Assembly (NCBI GenBank): GCA_963835165.1
Contig: CAWIGD010000032.1
Span: 1 to 64,000, forward strand
Direction: 5' to 3'
Source of the DNA: VAZQ01 sp963835165
GTDB taxonomy: Bacteria > Pseudomonadota > Alphaproteobacteria > Rhizobiales > Xanthobacteraceae
DNA: 64,000 nucleotides
The first letter of the stretch is position 1. Every line of letters starts with the position of its first letter. Below are positions 26,909 through 36,177 of this stretch, one piece after another. The translations under genes were made by a program, and so were the position numbers. The notes beneath the pieces were generated by a model. It searched no databases, was not told where the DNA came from, and was given only the letters and a program-made list of their open reading frames with translations.

Positions 26909-27871
26909 TCACTGCGCCTTGATGTTGGCGGCGCGAATGACCTTCGCCCATTTGTCGATCTCCCATGTGATCCGGTCGGCGAATTCCTTCGGCGTGCTGG
27001 CGATCGGCTCGAAGCCCAGCGCCGCCAGGCGCGCGCGCACGTCCGCCAGCGCGACGATCCCGACGATCTCGCGATGCAGGCGGTCGATGATGCCTTGCGC
27101 CGTTCCCGCCGGCGCGAGTACCCCGAGGATGATGTCGGATTCCTGATCGCGGGCGCCGGCCTCCGCCAGCGTCGGAACGTCGGGCAGCGCCGGCGAACGA
27201 TGCGAGCCGGTGACGGCGAGCGCGCGCACGGTGCCTTGCTTGACGTGTTCGGCGGCGGTCGAAATCGAGGTGTAGAGGATCGGCGTGTGCCCGCCGATGG
27301 TCGAGGTGATGGCAGGGCCGCCGCCGTTGAAGGACACCGCCACGAGGTCGAGCCCGAACGCCTGCTTGAGCATTTCACCGGCGAGATAGCCCGGCGTTCC
27401 CAGCCCGGCATGGGCGTAGCTGTGCTTGCCCGGGCTCGCCTTCACCCAGGCCACGAGCTCCTTGACGTTGGTCGCCGGAACGGTCGGGTTGACCAGCAGC
27501 ACCTGCGGCGACACGCCGACCAGCGACACCGGCGCAAGATCGCTCGTCGTTTCGAAGCCGAGCTTGGCGAACAGGCTCGGATTGACCACCAGCGTGCTGC
27601 TGATCACGAGGATGGTATAGCCGTCGGCCGGCGCCTTCGCCGCCAGCGCGGTGCCGATATTGCCGCTGCCGCCGGGATGGTTCTCCACGTAAAACTGTTG
27701 GCCCAGCCGCTCCGAAAGCTTTGGCGCGAGCACGCGCGCGACGATATCGACCGGACCGCCGGGCGCGAACGGCGCGATCACCTTCACCGGTCGATTGGGA
27801 TAGTCCGATGGTTGCGCCAAGCTCGCGCCGGGGACGAGAAGCGCGGCAAGCCCAAGCACGATCGCCTTCAT
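26909..27871 (-). CDS. Bug-family periplasmic receptor (second of a tandem trio)
   Basis: A 320-residue Bug receptor with signal peptide MKAIVLGLAALLVPGASLAQ and motifs VKVIAPFAPGG, VENHPGGSGNIG, DGYTIL, GYLAGEMLKQ and VSFNGGGPAITSTIG. The frame stays open far upstream of 27871, but that is a GC-rich artefact: the signal peptide fixes the start. It is flanked on both sides by paralogues in the same direction. Confidence 0.94.
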   Translation of the reverse strand: MKAIVLGLAALLVPGASLAQPSDYPNRPVKVIAPFAPGGPVDIVARVLAPKLSERLGQQFYVENHPGGSGNIGTALAAKAPADGYTILVISSTLVVNPSLFAKLGFETTSDLAPVSLVGVSPQVLLVNPTVPATNVKELVAWVKASPGKHSYAHAGLGTPGYLAGEMLKQAFGLDLVAVSFNGGGPAITSTIGGHTPILYTSISTAAEHVKQGTVRALAVTGSHRSPALPDVPTLAEAGARDQESDIILGVLAPAGTAQGIIDRLHREIVGIVALADVRARLAALGFEPIASTPKEFADRITWEIDKWAKVIRAANIKAQ

Positions 27872-27957
27872 TCCGTTGGTCTCTTCGTTCGGGAAGGGCT
27901 TCCCGGCCTCGTTTCGGGCAGTCTCGGTGCGAACGGCGCCACCGCGACGCCGAATGC

Positions 27958-28935
27958 TCAATCCGCCTTGATGTTCGCGTCGTGAACGACCTTGCTCCAC
28001 TTGGCGATCTCGGCCTTGATGCGCGCGCCGAACTGTGCCGGCGTGTCGGCGACGGGGGCGAAGCCGAGCGCCTCCAGACGCTGCTTGACCTCGGGCGTCG
28101 CAACCATCTTCACGATGGCGTTGTGCCAGCGTTCGATGACGTCCTTTGGCGTTCCCGCCGGCGCAACGATGCCGGTGAGCGTGTCGCTTTCGAGATCGGG
28201 AATACCTGCTTCCGCGTTGGTCGGCACGTCCGGCAGCGCCGGCGAGCGCGCCGCCGCGAGCACGGCGAGGCCGCGCAGCTTGCCGTCCTTGATATTGCTC
28301 ATGGCCGGCGGCAGCGCCGTGAAGGCGATCGGCGTGTGGCCCCCGATCGTGGAGTTGACCGCCAGCGCCGCGCCGTTGAAGGGCACGGTGACGAGGTCGA
28401 GCCCGTATTTCTGCTTGAACAGCTCGCCGGCAAGGTGCGGGGTCGAGCCGGTGGCGGGCTGCGCGAAGCTGTATTTGCCCGGGTTGGCCTTCACCAGTTC
28501 GGTCAGCGCCTTCATCGATTTCGCCGGGAAGTCGGGATTGACCGAAATCACATTGGGAGAGGCGGCGACCAGCGTGATCGGCGTGAAGTCCTTCACCGGA
28601 TCGTACGAGATCTTCGCGTACATGCTGGGGTTGACGATGAAGCCGGTGCTCACCACCAGCACCGTGTAGCCGTCGGCAGGCGCACGCGCCACCATGGTCA
28701 CGCCGGTGTTGCCGCCGGCGCCGGGCATGTTTTCGGTGTAGACCTGCTGGCCCCATTCCTCCGACAGCTTCTGCGCGACGATCCGCGCGATCACGTCGGT
28801 CGGGCCGCCCGCCGCGAACGGCACGATCAGGCGAACCGGTCGCGCCGGATAGGTTTCGGCCGACGATTCGCCCACGAGCAGCATCATCGACGGCAGCAGC
28901 GCGAGAATGGCGTGGAGCGCGCGGACGTTCGCCAT
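27958..28935 (-). CDS. Bug-family periplasmic receptor (first of a tandem trio)
   Basis: A 325-residue Bug receptor: signal peptide MANVRALHAILALLPSMMLL ending near SSAE, then YPARPVRLIVPFAAGGPTD, TENMPGAGGNTG, DGYTVLVV, HLAGELFKQ and VPFNGAALAVNSTIG. A GGGAGG precedes the ATG at 28935. It is the promoter-proximal member of the trio; the 107-base gap to the divergent cyclase gene must hold promoters for both directions. Confidence 0.94.
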   Translation of the reverse strand: MANVRALHAILALLPSMMLLVGESSAETYPARPVRLIVPFAAGGPTDVIARIVAQKLSEEWGQQVYTENMPGAGGNTGVTMVARAPADGYTVLVVSTGFIVNPSMYAKISYDPVKDFTPITLVAASPNVISVNPDFPAKSMKALTELVKANPGKYSFAQPATGSTPHLAGELFKQKYGLDLVTVPFNGAALAVNSTIGGHTPIAFTALPPAMSNIKDGKLRGLAVLAAARSPALPDVPTNAEAGIPDLESDTLTGIVAPAGTPKDVIERWHNAIVKMVATPEVKQRLEALGFAPVADTPAQFGARIKAEIAKWSKVVHDANIKAD

Positions 28936-29042
28936 GGCATCCTCCCTTGATCTTTTGATTGATGCTATCATCGCCCTTGCGCGCGGCGCAGTAAACACCT
29001 ACGCGCGTCCTCCCGCCGACACGATCCAGAAAAGGAAGCCCC

Positions 29043-30014
29043 ATGACGTCCAAGAAAATCACGCGCCAGGACCTCCACGATGCGGCGGAGAAATACAAGA
29101 ACTGGGGCAAGTGGGGCCCGAACGACGAGATCGGCACGCTCAACTACACGACGCCTGCGGACATCATCGCCGCGGCGCAGCTGGTGCGCAAAGGCAAGGT
29201 CATCTCGCTCGCGCTCAATTTCGACCATACCGGCCCGCAGGGGGCGAAGAGCAACTATCCCGCGATGGGCCGGACCAATCCGATCCACACCATGATCCGC
29301 ACCGGGACCGACGCCTATTCCGGCGTGCTCGACAAGCGCGGCATCCGCGCCGCCGACGACATGGTGACCATGCCGCTCCAGTGCGGCACGCAATGGGATG
29401 GGCTCGGCCACATCTTCTATGAAAGCCACATGTGGAACGGCTACGACTGCCGCGAGGTCACGTCGGCTGGCGCGCAGAAATGCGGGATCGAGAAGACCAA
29501 GAACAAGATGGTGGGGCGTGGCGTGTTCCTCGACGTCGCGCGCGCGCTGGGAAAAGAATCGCTCGATGACGGCTACGGCATCACCTGCGAGGATCTCAAC
29601 AACACGGCGGAGGCGCAGGGCGTCACCATCAAGCGCGGCGACTACGTGATCGTGCGCACCGGCCAGATGGAGCGCTGCCTCAAGGCCGGAAGCTGGGACG
29701 GCTATCCCGGCGGCGACGCCCCGGGCTTTGCCTTCGAGACGCTCGAATGGGTGGCGCGGACCGAGCTCGCCGCCCTTGCCAGCGACACCTGGGGATGCGA
29801 GGTGCGGCCGAACAACACCGAAGGCGGCATCAACCAGCCCTGGCACTGGATCACCATCCCGATCATGGGCATGACCATGGGCGAGATTTTCTATCTGAAG
29901 GAGCTCGCCGAGGACTGTGCCGCCGACAAGGTCTACGAGTTCATGTTCGTGGCGCCCGCCATACCGATCACCGGCGCCGTGGGTTCGCCGACCAATCCGC
30001 TGGCGATCAAGTGA
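29043..30014 (+). CDS. Cyclase-family metal hydrolase with altered metal motif
   Basis: A 323-residue member of the putative-cyclase / kynurenine-formamidase-like family (PF04199). Landmarks are WGPNDEIGTLNYTTPADI, LQCGTQWDGLGHIFYE (112-127), KRGDYVIVRTG and a C-terminal GAVGSPTNPLAI. The canonical metal motif HxGTHxDxPxH reads QCGTQWDGLGH here (113-123), so two histidines are glutamines. This form recurs in a soil-bacterial subgroup as I recall it. It probably hydrolyses an amide or lactone. AAGGAAG precedes the ATG. It is divergent from three Bug receptors. Confidence 0.87.
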   Translation: MTSKKITRQDLHDAAEKYKNWGKWGPNDEIGTLNYTTPADIIAAAQLVRKGKVISLALNFDHTGPQGAKSNYPAMGRTNPIHTMIRTGTDAYSGVLDKRGIRAADDMVTMPLQCGTQWDGLGHIFYESHMWNGYDCREVTSAGAQKCGIEKTKNKMVGRGVFLDVARALGKESLDDGYGITCEDLNNTAEAQGVTIKRGDYVIVRTGQMERCLKAGSWDGYPGGDAPGFAFETLEWVARTELAALASDTWGCEVRPNNTEGGINQPWHWITIPIMGMTMGEIFYLKELAEDCAADKVYEFMFVAPAIPITGAVGSPTNPLAIK

Positions 30015-30183
30015 GCAGGGCCGCCCGGCATCCGGCCGCCGCCGCGCCGGCGGTCTGATCATGGGGTTGTGGGGTCATCAGGCCATTCGCTTTCCAGGAT
30101 GACGGCGCCCGCGCTCTGCTGCATCGCTCGATGAGCGGTGCGCGATATCGTCTGCGTAAAACCCTTGCCAACGGAAACATCAC

Positions 30184-30474
30184 ATGAACTTCGCCATCAA
30201 TCCGCTGATCGCGATCGGCGTCCTTGCCTCCACCGCGGCCACCGACGCGGCCTATGTGTTCTTCAACGCGGCGGTGTCCAGCCGCCGTCGCGTCTGGGCC
30301 GCGAACTGGAGCTCGATCTGGTACATGTTGTCGGCGTTTGCCGTGATCAGCTATACCGAAAATGCCGTGTACGTCGCATTTGCAGCCTTGGGATCGTGGC
30401 TGGGCGCATTCGCGTCGGTGACCTGGCTCCACCGCGGCGGACTCCTGACCCCGCCGCGCCACGATCCGCCGTGA
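30184..30474 (+). CDS. Small integral membrane protein
   Basis: A 96-residue protein with three hydrophobic segments (about 5-30, 42-60 and 62-82) and a basic loop SRRRVWA. It occupies the gap between the cyclase gene and the TPP enzyme on the same strand. The family is not recognised; similar short membrane proteins occur in related genomes. The ribosome site is weak (GGAAA). Confidence 0.65.
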   Translation: MNFAINPLIAIGVLASTAATDAAYVFFNAAVSSRRRVWAANWSSIWYMLSAFAVISYTENAVYVAFAALGSWLGAFASVTWLHRGGLLTPPRHDPP

Positions 30475-30526
30475 CGCTTCTCCGCCGCCGCCTCACGCCA
30501 TTTCCTGCTGCCTGAAAGGTTCATCC

Positions 30527-32215
30527 ATGCTCGGACACAATCGAAAAATGAGCGGGGCGGAATGCCTCGCCGACATGCTCAAGGGCTACGGCGTCACCCA
30601 CGTGTTCCATGTGCCGGCGGTGCTGCGCAAGACCTTCGCCGTCATGGAAGGGCGCACCGACATCAAGCGGCTGCACGTGCATGGCGAGAAGGCCGCCGCC
30701 TACATGGCCGACGGCTATGCGCGCGCGTCGGGCAAGCCCGGGATCTGCGCCGCGCAGGTGATCGGCGCGCTCAATCTCGCGGCCGGACTGCGCGACGCCT
30801 GGCTCGCACACTCGCCGGTGATCGCCATGACCGGCGGACGCGACCCGAAGACCAAGTTCCGCAAGGTCTACCAGGAGATCGACGACGTGCCGGCGTTCGA
30901 GCCGGTGACCAAGTTCAACGCCACGGTCGACGACGTGGCGCGCTTTCCCGACATGGTGCGGCAGGCATTTCGCGTTGCGACCTCGGGCACGCCCGGCCCC
31001 GTGCACCTGCAGTTCCGCGGCAATGAAGGTCAGGTGGATGCCGACGAGGCGGAGATGGAGCCGCTGTGCGAGCCGCAGTTCGCGCACGTGCCGCCGTTTC
31101 GTCCGGCGCCGGACGACGCCAGCGTGATGGCGGCGCTCAAGCATCTGCAGGAATCGCAACGCCCGGTGATCGTCGCCGGTGGCGGTGTGCGCGCATCCGG
31201 CGCGGCCGCCGATCTGGTCGCGCTGGCCGAAGCGCTGCAGATCCCGGTCGCGACCTCGCTCAACGGCAAGGACGTGATCCCCGGCAATCATCCGCTCGCG
31301 GTCGGCGTCGTCGGCACCTATTCGCGCGAGAGCGCCAACCGGGTGGTCAATGGCGCCGATCTGGTCTGCTTCATCGGCAGCGAGACCGGCGGCATGACCA
31401 CGCATTTCTGGGCGGTGCCGAAGATCGGCACGCCGGCGATCCAGATCGACATCGATCCCGAGGCGCTCGGCCGCAACTATCCGCTCCTCGCCGGCGTCAA
31501 CGGCGACGCCAAGGTGACGCTGGCCCGCATGCTCGCGGCGGCCGACCGCGCCGGCGCCGGCAAGCGCAAAGCCTGGGTCGAGGAGGCGCAGAAGATCTGC
31601 AAGGAATGGGCGGCGAAGTACAAGTCCGCGCTCACCTCCGACGCCGTCCCGATCCGCCCCGAGCGCATCTGCGGCGAACTCACCCGGCACGTGCCGGACA
31701 ACGGCATCGTCGTGGTCGATACCGGCCACGGCGGCATGTGGATGGGCGGCATGTACGATCTCACCAGTCCCGCGCAAAGCTACATGCGCAGCGCCGGCCA
31801 TCTCGGCTGGGCGTTCCCGGCCGGGCTCGGCGCCAAATGCGCGTGCCCCGACCGCCCCGTGGTCACCTTCACCGGCGATGCCGGGCTTTGGTACCACATC
31901 GCCGAGATCGAGACCGCCGCGCGCTGGCGCATCAACGCCGTCACCGTGGTCAACAACAACTCGAGCGGCAACCAGTCGAAGCGCGGTTTCGACCGCGTCT
32001 ATGGCGGGACCCAGACCGAGCAGGCGCGGGAGATGTGGACCTTCAGCAAGGTCAATTTCGCCCGCATCGCCGAAGACATGGGCGCGGTCGGGATCCGGGT
32101 CGAGAAGCCGGCGGATATCGGACCGGCGATCGCGCAGGGATTGAAGGCGAACCGTCCGGTGATCATCGATGTCGTGACCGACATCGACGCCCTCGCGCCG
32201 CTGGCGGTGAGCTGA
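30527..32215 (+). CDS. Thiamine-pyrophosphate enzyme of the acetolactate-synthase family
   Basis: A 562-residue three-domain TPP enzyme. The N-terminal PYR domain carries the catalytic Glu54 (HVHGEKAAAYMADGYARAS). The middle domain has VIVAGGGVRASGAAADL. The PP domain has the Mg/TPP motif starting GDAGLWYHIAEIE at residue 450 and ending VVNNN. It is not clearly acetolactate synthase: FAD/quinone signatures are absent, and relatives include benzoylformate decarboxylase-like and sulfoacetaldehyde-type enzymes. It probably decarboxylates or cleaves a 2-oxo acid. It is in line with the cyclase and small membrane gene. Confidence 0.9.
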   Translation: MLGHNRKMSGAECLADMLKGYGVTHVFHVPAVLRKTFAVMEGRTDIKRLHVHGEKAAAYMADGYARASGKPGICAAQVIGALNLAAGLRDAWLAHSPVIAMTGGRDPKTKFRKVYQEIDDVPAFEPVTKFNATVDDVARFPDMVRQAFRVATSGTPGPVHLQFRGNEGQVDADEAEMEPLCEPQFAHVPPFRPAPDDASVMAALKHLQESQRPVIVAGGGVRASGAAADLVALAEALQIPVATSLNGKDVIPGNHPLAVGVVGTYSRESANRVVNGADLVCFIGSETGGMTTHFWAVPKIGTPAIQIDIDPEALGRNYPLLAGVNGDAKVTLARMLAAADRAGAGKRKAWVEEAQKICKEWAAKYKSALTSDAVPIRPERICGELTRHVPDNGIVVVDTGHGGMWMGGMYDLTSPAQSYMRSAGHLGWAFPAGLGAKCACPDRPVVTFTGDAGLWYHIAEIETAARWRINAVTVVNNNSSGNQSKRGFDRVYGGTQTEQAREMWTFSKVNFARIAEDMGAVGIRVEKPADIGPAIAQGLKANRPVIIDVVTDIDALAPLAVS

Positions 32216-32267
32216 CGGACGCGCGTCTGTGCGTAGATTACGCGACTCGCGCCGGATCTCCTCGGCG

Positions 32268-32386
32268 GTCATTCCGGGGCGCGCCACCCAAGTCGGCTCT
32301 AGCCGACTTGGGCTCCATTGAGGAGCGATCTCGGGTAAACCCGAGATCGGTCGCGCTCCCTCGCTGCGCTCGGGCCCCGGAATGAC
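32268..32386. repeat. Cloverleaf-forming intergenic repeat
   Basis: Outer arms GTCATTCCGGGGC (32268-32280) and GCCCCGGAATGAC (32374-32386) enclose two perfect hairpins. The first is CCCAAGTCGGCT / AGCCGACTTGGG with a two-base loop (32287-32312). The second is GATCTCGGGT / ACCCGAGATC with a two-base loop (32327-32348). Together they form a three-way junction. It lies between convergent genes and resembles mobile palindromic units of Rhizobiales. Confidence 0.8.
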
Positions 32387-32454
32387 ACCTTTAGCTTGGC
32401 AGAAGGCTGAACGACGTCAGCGCGGTCGGGCTGAAGAGGCTGCGTCGCGGCGGT

Positions 32455-32751
32455 TCAATCGTCGGCGCTCAGGCGGCGCCGCACGCCCCAGTCGTTCAGG
32501 ACCGCTGCGATCTCGTCGGCCACGAAATGGCGGGCGCTGTCCTGGTCGTAGTCCTGCATCAACAGATCGTCGTAGTCCGTGAATACGTGCCGCACATAGG
32601 CGACCAGGGACAGCCATGCGGCGGTTTCCGGCGAGGCCGGTTTCAGCCCCGGGCTGTCGACGGCGTGGTCGACCACGGCCCCGAACTCATGCGCGGGGAT
32701 CCCGGGCGCGAGCCGGCGCAGCGCGATCTCGATGTCTCCGCGTTTAGCCAC
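32455..32751 (-). CDS. DUF2293-like protein, short form
   Basis: A 98-residue protein with IPAHEFGAVVDHAVDSPGL, ETAAWLSLVAYVRHVFTDYD and DQDSARHFVADEIAAVLNDW, which matches my memory of the DUF2293 core. Many members are longer, so this may be the domain alone. Translation starts at GTG (32749-32751), read as MAKRGD. The function is unknown; it is divergent from the APC permease. Confidence 0.75.
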   Translation of the reverse strand: MAKRGDIEIALRRLAPGIPAHEFGAVVDHAVDSPGLKPASPETAAWLSLVAYVRHVFTDYDDLLMQDYDQDSARHFVADEIAAVLNDWGVRRRLSADD

Positions 32752-32843
32752 ATCGCCGCGCCTTCAACGCATCGAGCGATTATCCCGGACCCTGTCGGCA
32801 TTATCGGCTAACCTCGTCGCGAAATCGAGCCGCGAGTCGAACC

Positions 32844-34172
32844 ATGACGATGAGCTCCACCAGGCCTGTCCCGTCCACGCCCAATCGCGGCTCCGGCCAG
32901 ATCGGGATGGTGGCCGCCGTTTCGATCGGCATCGGCGGCATGGTGGGCGCGGGCATTTTCTCCATCCTGGGCGTGGTGGCGCAGGCTGCCGGCAATGCCA
33001 TGTGGCTGGCATTCGCGATCGGCGGCGTGGTGGCGCTGCTGTCCACCTATTCCTATGCCAAGCTCGGCGCCACCTTCCCCTCCGCCGGCGGCGCGGTGCA
33101 TTTCCTGGTGAAGAGCTTCGGCGATGGCGTGCTCGCCGGCGGGCTGAACCTGTTCATGTGGGCCGGCTACATCATCTCGCTCGCCCTCTACGCCACGGCC
33201 TTCGGCGGTTACGCCGCCACCTTCGTGACCACCACGCCGTCGCCGCTGTTGCTGACATCTTTGGCGGTCGCCGTCGTCGTCCTGCTGACCGTGGTCAATG
33301 CCCTGGGGGCCAAGTTCATGGGTCGCTCCGAGACCGTGATCGTGGTGATCAAGGTGGCGATCCTGGTGCTGTTCGCCGCGGTGGGTCTGTGGTTCATCCG
33401 GCCCGGCTATCTCTCGCCCGAGCTGTGGCCGGAGACCAAGTCGATCCTGTTCGGCGCGGCCGTGCTGTTCATCGGCTACGAGGGCTTCGGCCTCATCACC
33501 AATGCCGCCGCCGACATGCGCAATCCGCGCCAGATGCTCCCGCGCGCGCTCTACACCAGCGTGATCCTGGTGATCATCATCTACCTCGCCGTTTCCCTGA
33601 CCGTGACCGGCAATCTGTCCGACTACGAAATCGAGCGCGCCAAGGACTATGCGCTGGCCGAGGCCGCCAAGCCGTTCCTGGGTGAATTCGGTTTCCGGTT
33701 GATCGCCATCGCCGCCCTGTTCTCGACCGCTTCCGCGATCAATGCCACGCTGTTTGGCTCCGCCAACGTCTGCTACATGATCGCCCGCGACGGCGAGTTG
33801 CCGGTCGGCCTGTCGCGCACCGAATGGAAGCAGGCCACCGGCGGGCTGCTGCTCACCGCCGGCCTCGTCGTCGCCGTGATGCTCGCCTTCGATCTCGCGG
33901 GCATCGCCATGATGGGAAGCGCGGCGTTCCTCCTCATCTATGCGGCGGTGAACGCGGGTCACCTGAAGGTGTTGCAAGCGACTGGGGCGAACGCGATCCT
34001 GGTCTGGCTGTCGCTGCTCACCTGCCTCGTGATGTTCGCCATCCTGTGCGTGTACACCTACCAGCAGCAGCCCGCTGCGCTGGTCGCGCTGGTGATCATC
34101 GCCTTGGCGTCGTTTGCGGCGGAATGGGCCTATCGGCGCTGGACCGGCCGGAGGATCAGCGACGCGGCCTAG
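32844..34172 (+). CDS. APC-superfamily amino-acid permease
   Basis: A 442-residue secondary transporter with about 12 membrane helices. Helix 1 has GIGGMVGAGIFSILG (the GxG ligand loop), helix 2 starts SAGGAVHFLV, helix 6 has GYEGFGLITNAAADM, and the segment AIAALFSTASAINATLFGSA is typical of APC permeases. It most likely imports an amino acid or amine by proton symport. There is no adjacent regulator. Confidence 0.92.
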   Translation: MTMSSTRPVPSTPNRGSGQIGMVAAVSIGIGGMVGAGIFSILGVVAQAAGNAMWLAFAIGGVVALLSTYSYAKLGATFPSAGGAVHFLVKSFGDGVLAGGLNLFMWAGYIISLALYATAFGGYAATFVTTTPSPLLLTSLAVAVVVLLTVVNALGAKFMGRSETVIVVIKVAILVLFAAVGLWFIRPGYLSPELWPETKSILFGAAVLFIGYEGFGLITNAAADMRNPRQMLPRALYTSVILVIIIYLAVSLTVTGNLSDYEIERAKDYALAEAAKPFLGEFGFRLIAIAALFSTASAINATLFGSANVCYMIARDGELPVGLSRTEWKQATGGLLLTAGLVVAVMLAFDLAGIAMMGSAAFLLIYAAVNAGHLKVLQATGANAILVWLSLLTCLVMFAILCVYTYQQQPAALVALVIIALASFAAEWAYRRWTGRRISDAA

Positions 34173-34400
34173 CGTCGATCGAGCAAGCCATTCGCACGCC
34201 GCGGCTCAGGCAGGGGGCGGACCGCGTCGCGTGGTGTCAGGCGATTTGCGTTGAATGGTACCCCAAGGTGGAATTGAGCCAGGCTCTGGCTGCATTGGGC
34301 AGTGCAGCAATAATTTGGCGTCGCAACATCGACTTGCGTGCTGGACTGCTCTCCATCCGCGTGGGATACAAAAAGAAAAATTTTAGCGGGAGGCATTGCT

Positions 34401-34640
34401 ATGTCGGTGACGTGGACCGCAAATCTCGATCCCAACATCGTTGATCTCGTCGATTCCGCCTTCGACAAGTCATGGCAGTTTGTCAGGACCGATCCCGAAC
34501 TTGCGCACCGTGATCTGAAGGAAATGCGCGCGCGCTTGACCGAGAGCCTGACCCGATTGGCTCAGGATGGTGAGCGGGACGTATGGCGGCTCGCCAACGG
34601 CGCGATCGGTCAATTGCGGCGTCAACGCAGCGCAGCCTGA
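34401..34640 (+). CDS. Small conserved hypothetical protein
   Basis: A 79-residue protein beginning MSVTWTANLDPNIVDLVDSA, rich in helix-forming and acidic residues, with IGQLRRQRSAA at its end. GGGAGG precedes the ATG. The AT-rich tract just upstream (34365-34390) suggests its own promoter. Small proteins like this are conserved in Bradyrhizobium relatives with no known function. It ends directly against the convergent tctA gene. Confidence 0.6.
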   Translation: MSVTWTANLDPNIVDLVDSAFDKSWQFVRTDPELAHRDLKEMRARLTESLTRLAQDGERDVWRLANGAIGQLRRQRSAA

Positions 34641-36170
34641 TCACGCCGCGCGCGCGCCGCTCTCGTCGGCTGGGCGCCACAGCCGGCTGGCGCGCTCGAA
34701 CAATCGGCCGAGCAGCGGCCAGAACAGCAGAACAAACGCCAGCGTGGTGATCGAGCCGACGAGCCCGTTCGACCAGAACACGCGCAGGTCGCCGCCGGCC
34801 CCGATCATCGACAGGCGGAAGGCATCCTCGGCGCGATTGCCCAGCACCAGGGCCAGCGTGAACGGCGCCAGCGGGATGCCGATCTTCTTGAACACGTAGC
34901 CGACGACGCCGAAACCCAGCATCAGCCAGATGTCGAACATGGCGTTCTGGATGGCGTAGGCGCCGATGGCGCAGGACACCACGATCATCGGCGCGATGGC
35001 CGCGAACGGCACCCGCAGGATCGCGGCGAAAATCGGCACCGTTGTGAGCACCAGCACCAGCCCCACGACATTGCCGAGATACATCGAGGCGATCAGGCCC
35101 CACACGAAGTCCTTGTGCTCCACGAACAGCAGCGGGCCGGGATTGAGCCCCCATACCATCAAGCCGCCGAGCAGGATCGCCGCCGTGCCCGAGCCGGGAA
35201 TGCCGAGGGCCAGCATCGGCAGCAGCGCCGAAGTCCCCGAGGCGTGCGCGGCCGTTTCCGGCGCGAACACGCCTTCGATGCGCCCCTTGCCGAAGCTGTC
35301 CTTGTCCTTGGAAAACCGCTTGGCGAGGTTGTAGCCCATGAACGAAGCGGCGATCGCCCCGCCCGGCGTGATGCCGAGCCAGCACCCGATGACCGAGGAG
35401 CGCAGCAGCGTTGCCCAGTAGCGCGGCAGTTCCTTCCATACCTTGAGCACCACGCGCAGGCTGATGCTGGCCGCGTGGCCGCGCAAGGCGAGGCGCTCTT
35501 CCATGGTGAGCAGGATTTCGCTGATGCCGAACAGTCCGATGACCGCGACCAGGAAATTGATGCCGCGCAGAAGCTCGTTCGAGCCGAAGGTCATGCGCAA
35601 GGTGCCGGAGACCGTATCCATTCCGATGCCGGCGAGCAGCAGGCCGAGCGCCATGGAAATGATGGTCTTGTGCTTGTCCTCGCGCCCGAGCCCCACGAAC
35701 GAGCAGAACGTCAGCAAGTAGACCGCGAAGAATTCCGGCGGTCCGAACCGCAGCGCGAACGAGGCGATGCCCGGCGCCAGAAACGTGATCAGCAGGACCG
35801 CCGCCAGCGAGCCGATGAACGAGGACGTGAAGGCCGCGGTCAGCGCCTCGGCCGCCTTGCCCTGCTGCGCCATCGGGTAGCCGTCGAAGGTGGTCGCCAC
35901 CGACCAGGCCTCGCCCGGAATGTTGAACAGGATCGAGGTGATGGCGCCGCCGAACAACGCGCCCCAGTAGATGCAGGAGAGCATGACGATGGCCGAGGTC
36001 GGGTCCATCGTGAATGTCAGCGGCAGCAGGATCGCGACGCCGTTCGGTCCGCCCAGCCCCGGCAGCACGCCGACGAAGATGCCGAGCACGAGCCCGACCA
36101 TCATCACCGCCAGGACCTTCCACGTCAGCAGGACGGAAAAGCCGTGAAGCAGCAGGCCGAAGGCTTCCAT
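34641..36170 (-). CDS. tctA: Tripartite tricarboxylate transporter large membrane subunit TctA
   Basis: A 509-residue protein with about 11-12 membrane helices. It shows the TctA signatures GVLPGLGGPNGVAILLPLTF near the N-terminus, ALGIPGSGTAAILLGGL in the middle, and GLIASMYLGNVVGLVLVL. It forms the proton- or sodium-coupled translocation pathway with TctB. It follows tctB with a seven-base gap. It is the only TctA in a window with eight Bug receptors. Confidence 0.96.
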   Translation of the reverse strand: MEAFGLLLHGFSVLLTWKVLAVMMVGLVLGIFVGVLPGLGGPNGVAILLPLTFTMDPTSAIVMLSCIYWGALFGGAITSILFNIPGEAWSVATTFDGYPMAQQGKAAEALTAAFTSSFIGSLAAVLLITFLAPGIASFALRFGPPEFFAVYLLTFCSFVGLGREDKHKTIISMALGLLLAGIGMDTVSGTLRMTFGSNELLRGINFLVAVIGLFGISEILLTMEERLALRGHAASISLRVVLKVWKELPRYWATLLRSSVIGCWLGITPGGAIAASFMGYNLAKRFSKDKDSFGKGRIEGVFAPETAAHASGTSALLPMLALGIPGSGTAAILLGGLMVWGLNPGPLLFVEHKDFVWGLIASMYLGNVVGLVLVLTTVPIFAAILRVPFAAIAPMIVVSCAIGAYAIQNAMFDIWLMLGFGVVGYVFKKIGIPLAPFTLALVLGNRAEDAFRLSMIGAGGDLRVFWSNGLVGSITTLAFVLLFWPLLGRLFERASRLWRPADESGARAA

Positions 36171-36177
36171 CGCGAGC

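Noticed and set aside
26909..29143. A continuous 744-codon frame that could be read as a fusion of a long N-terminal domain with a Bug receptor
   Set aside because: The receptor has its own signal peptide at 27871, and the upstream part is the opposite-frame shadow of another Bug gene in GC-rich DNA.
30521..32287. A 588-codon frame on the minus strand opposite the TPP enzyme
   Set aside because: Its composition (Arg/His/Gly/Asp-rich, no motifs) is that of an antisense shadow; the plus-strand frame has clear TPP motifs.
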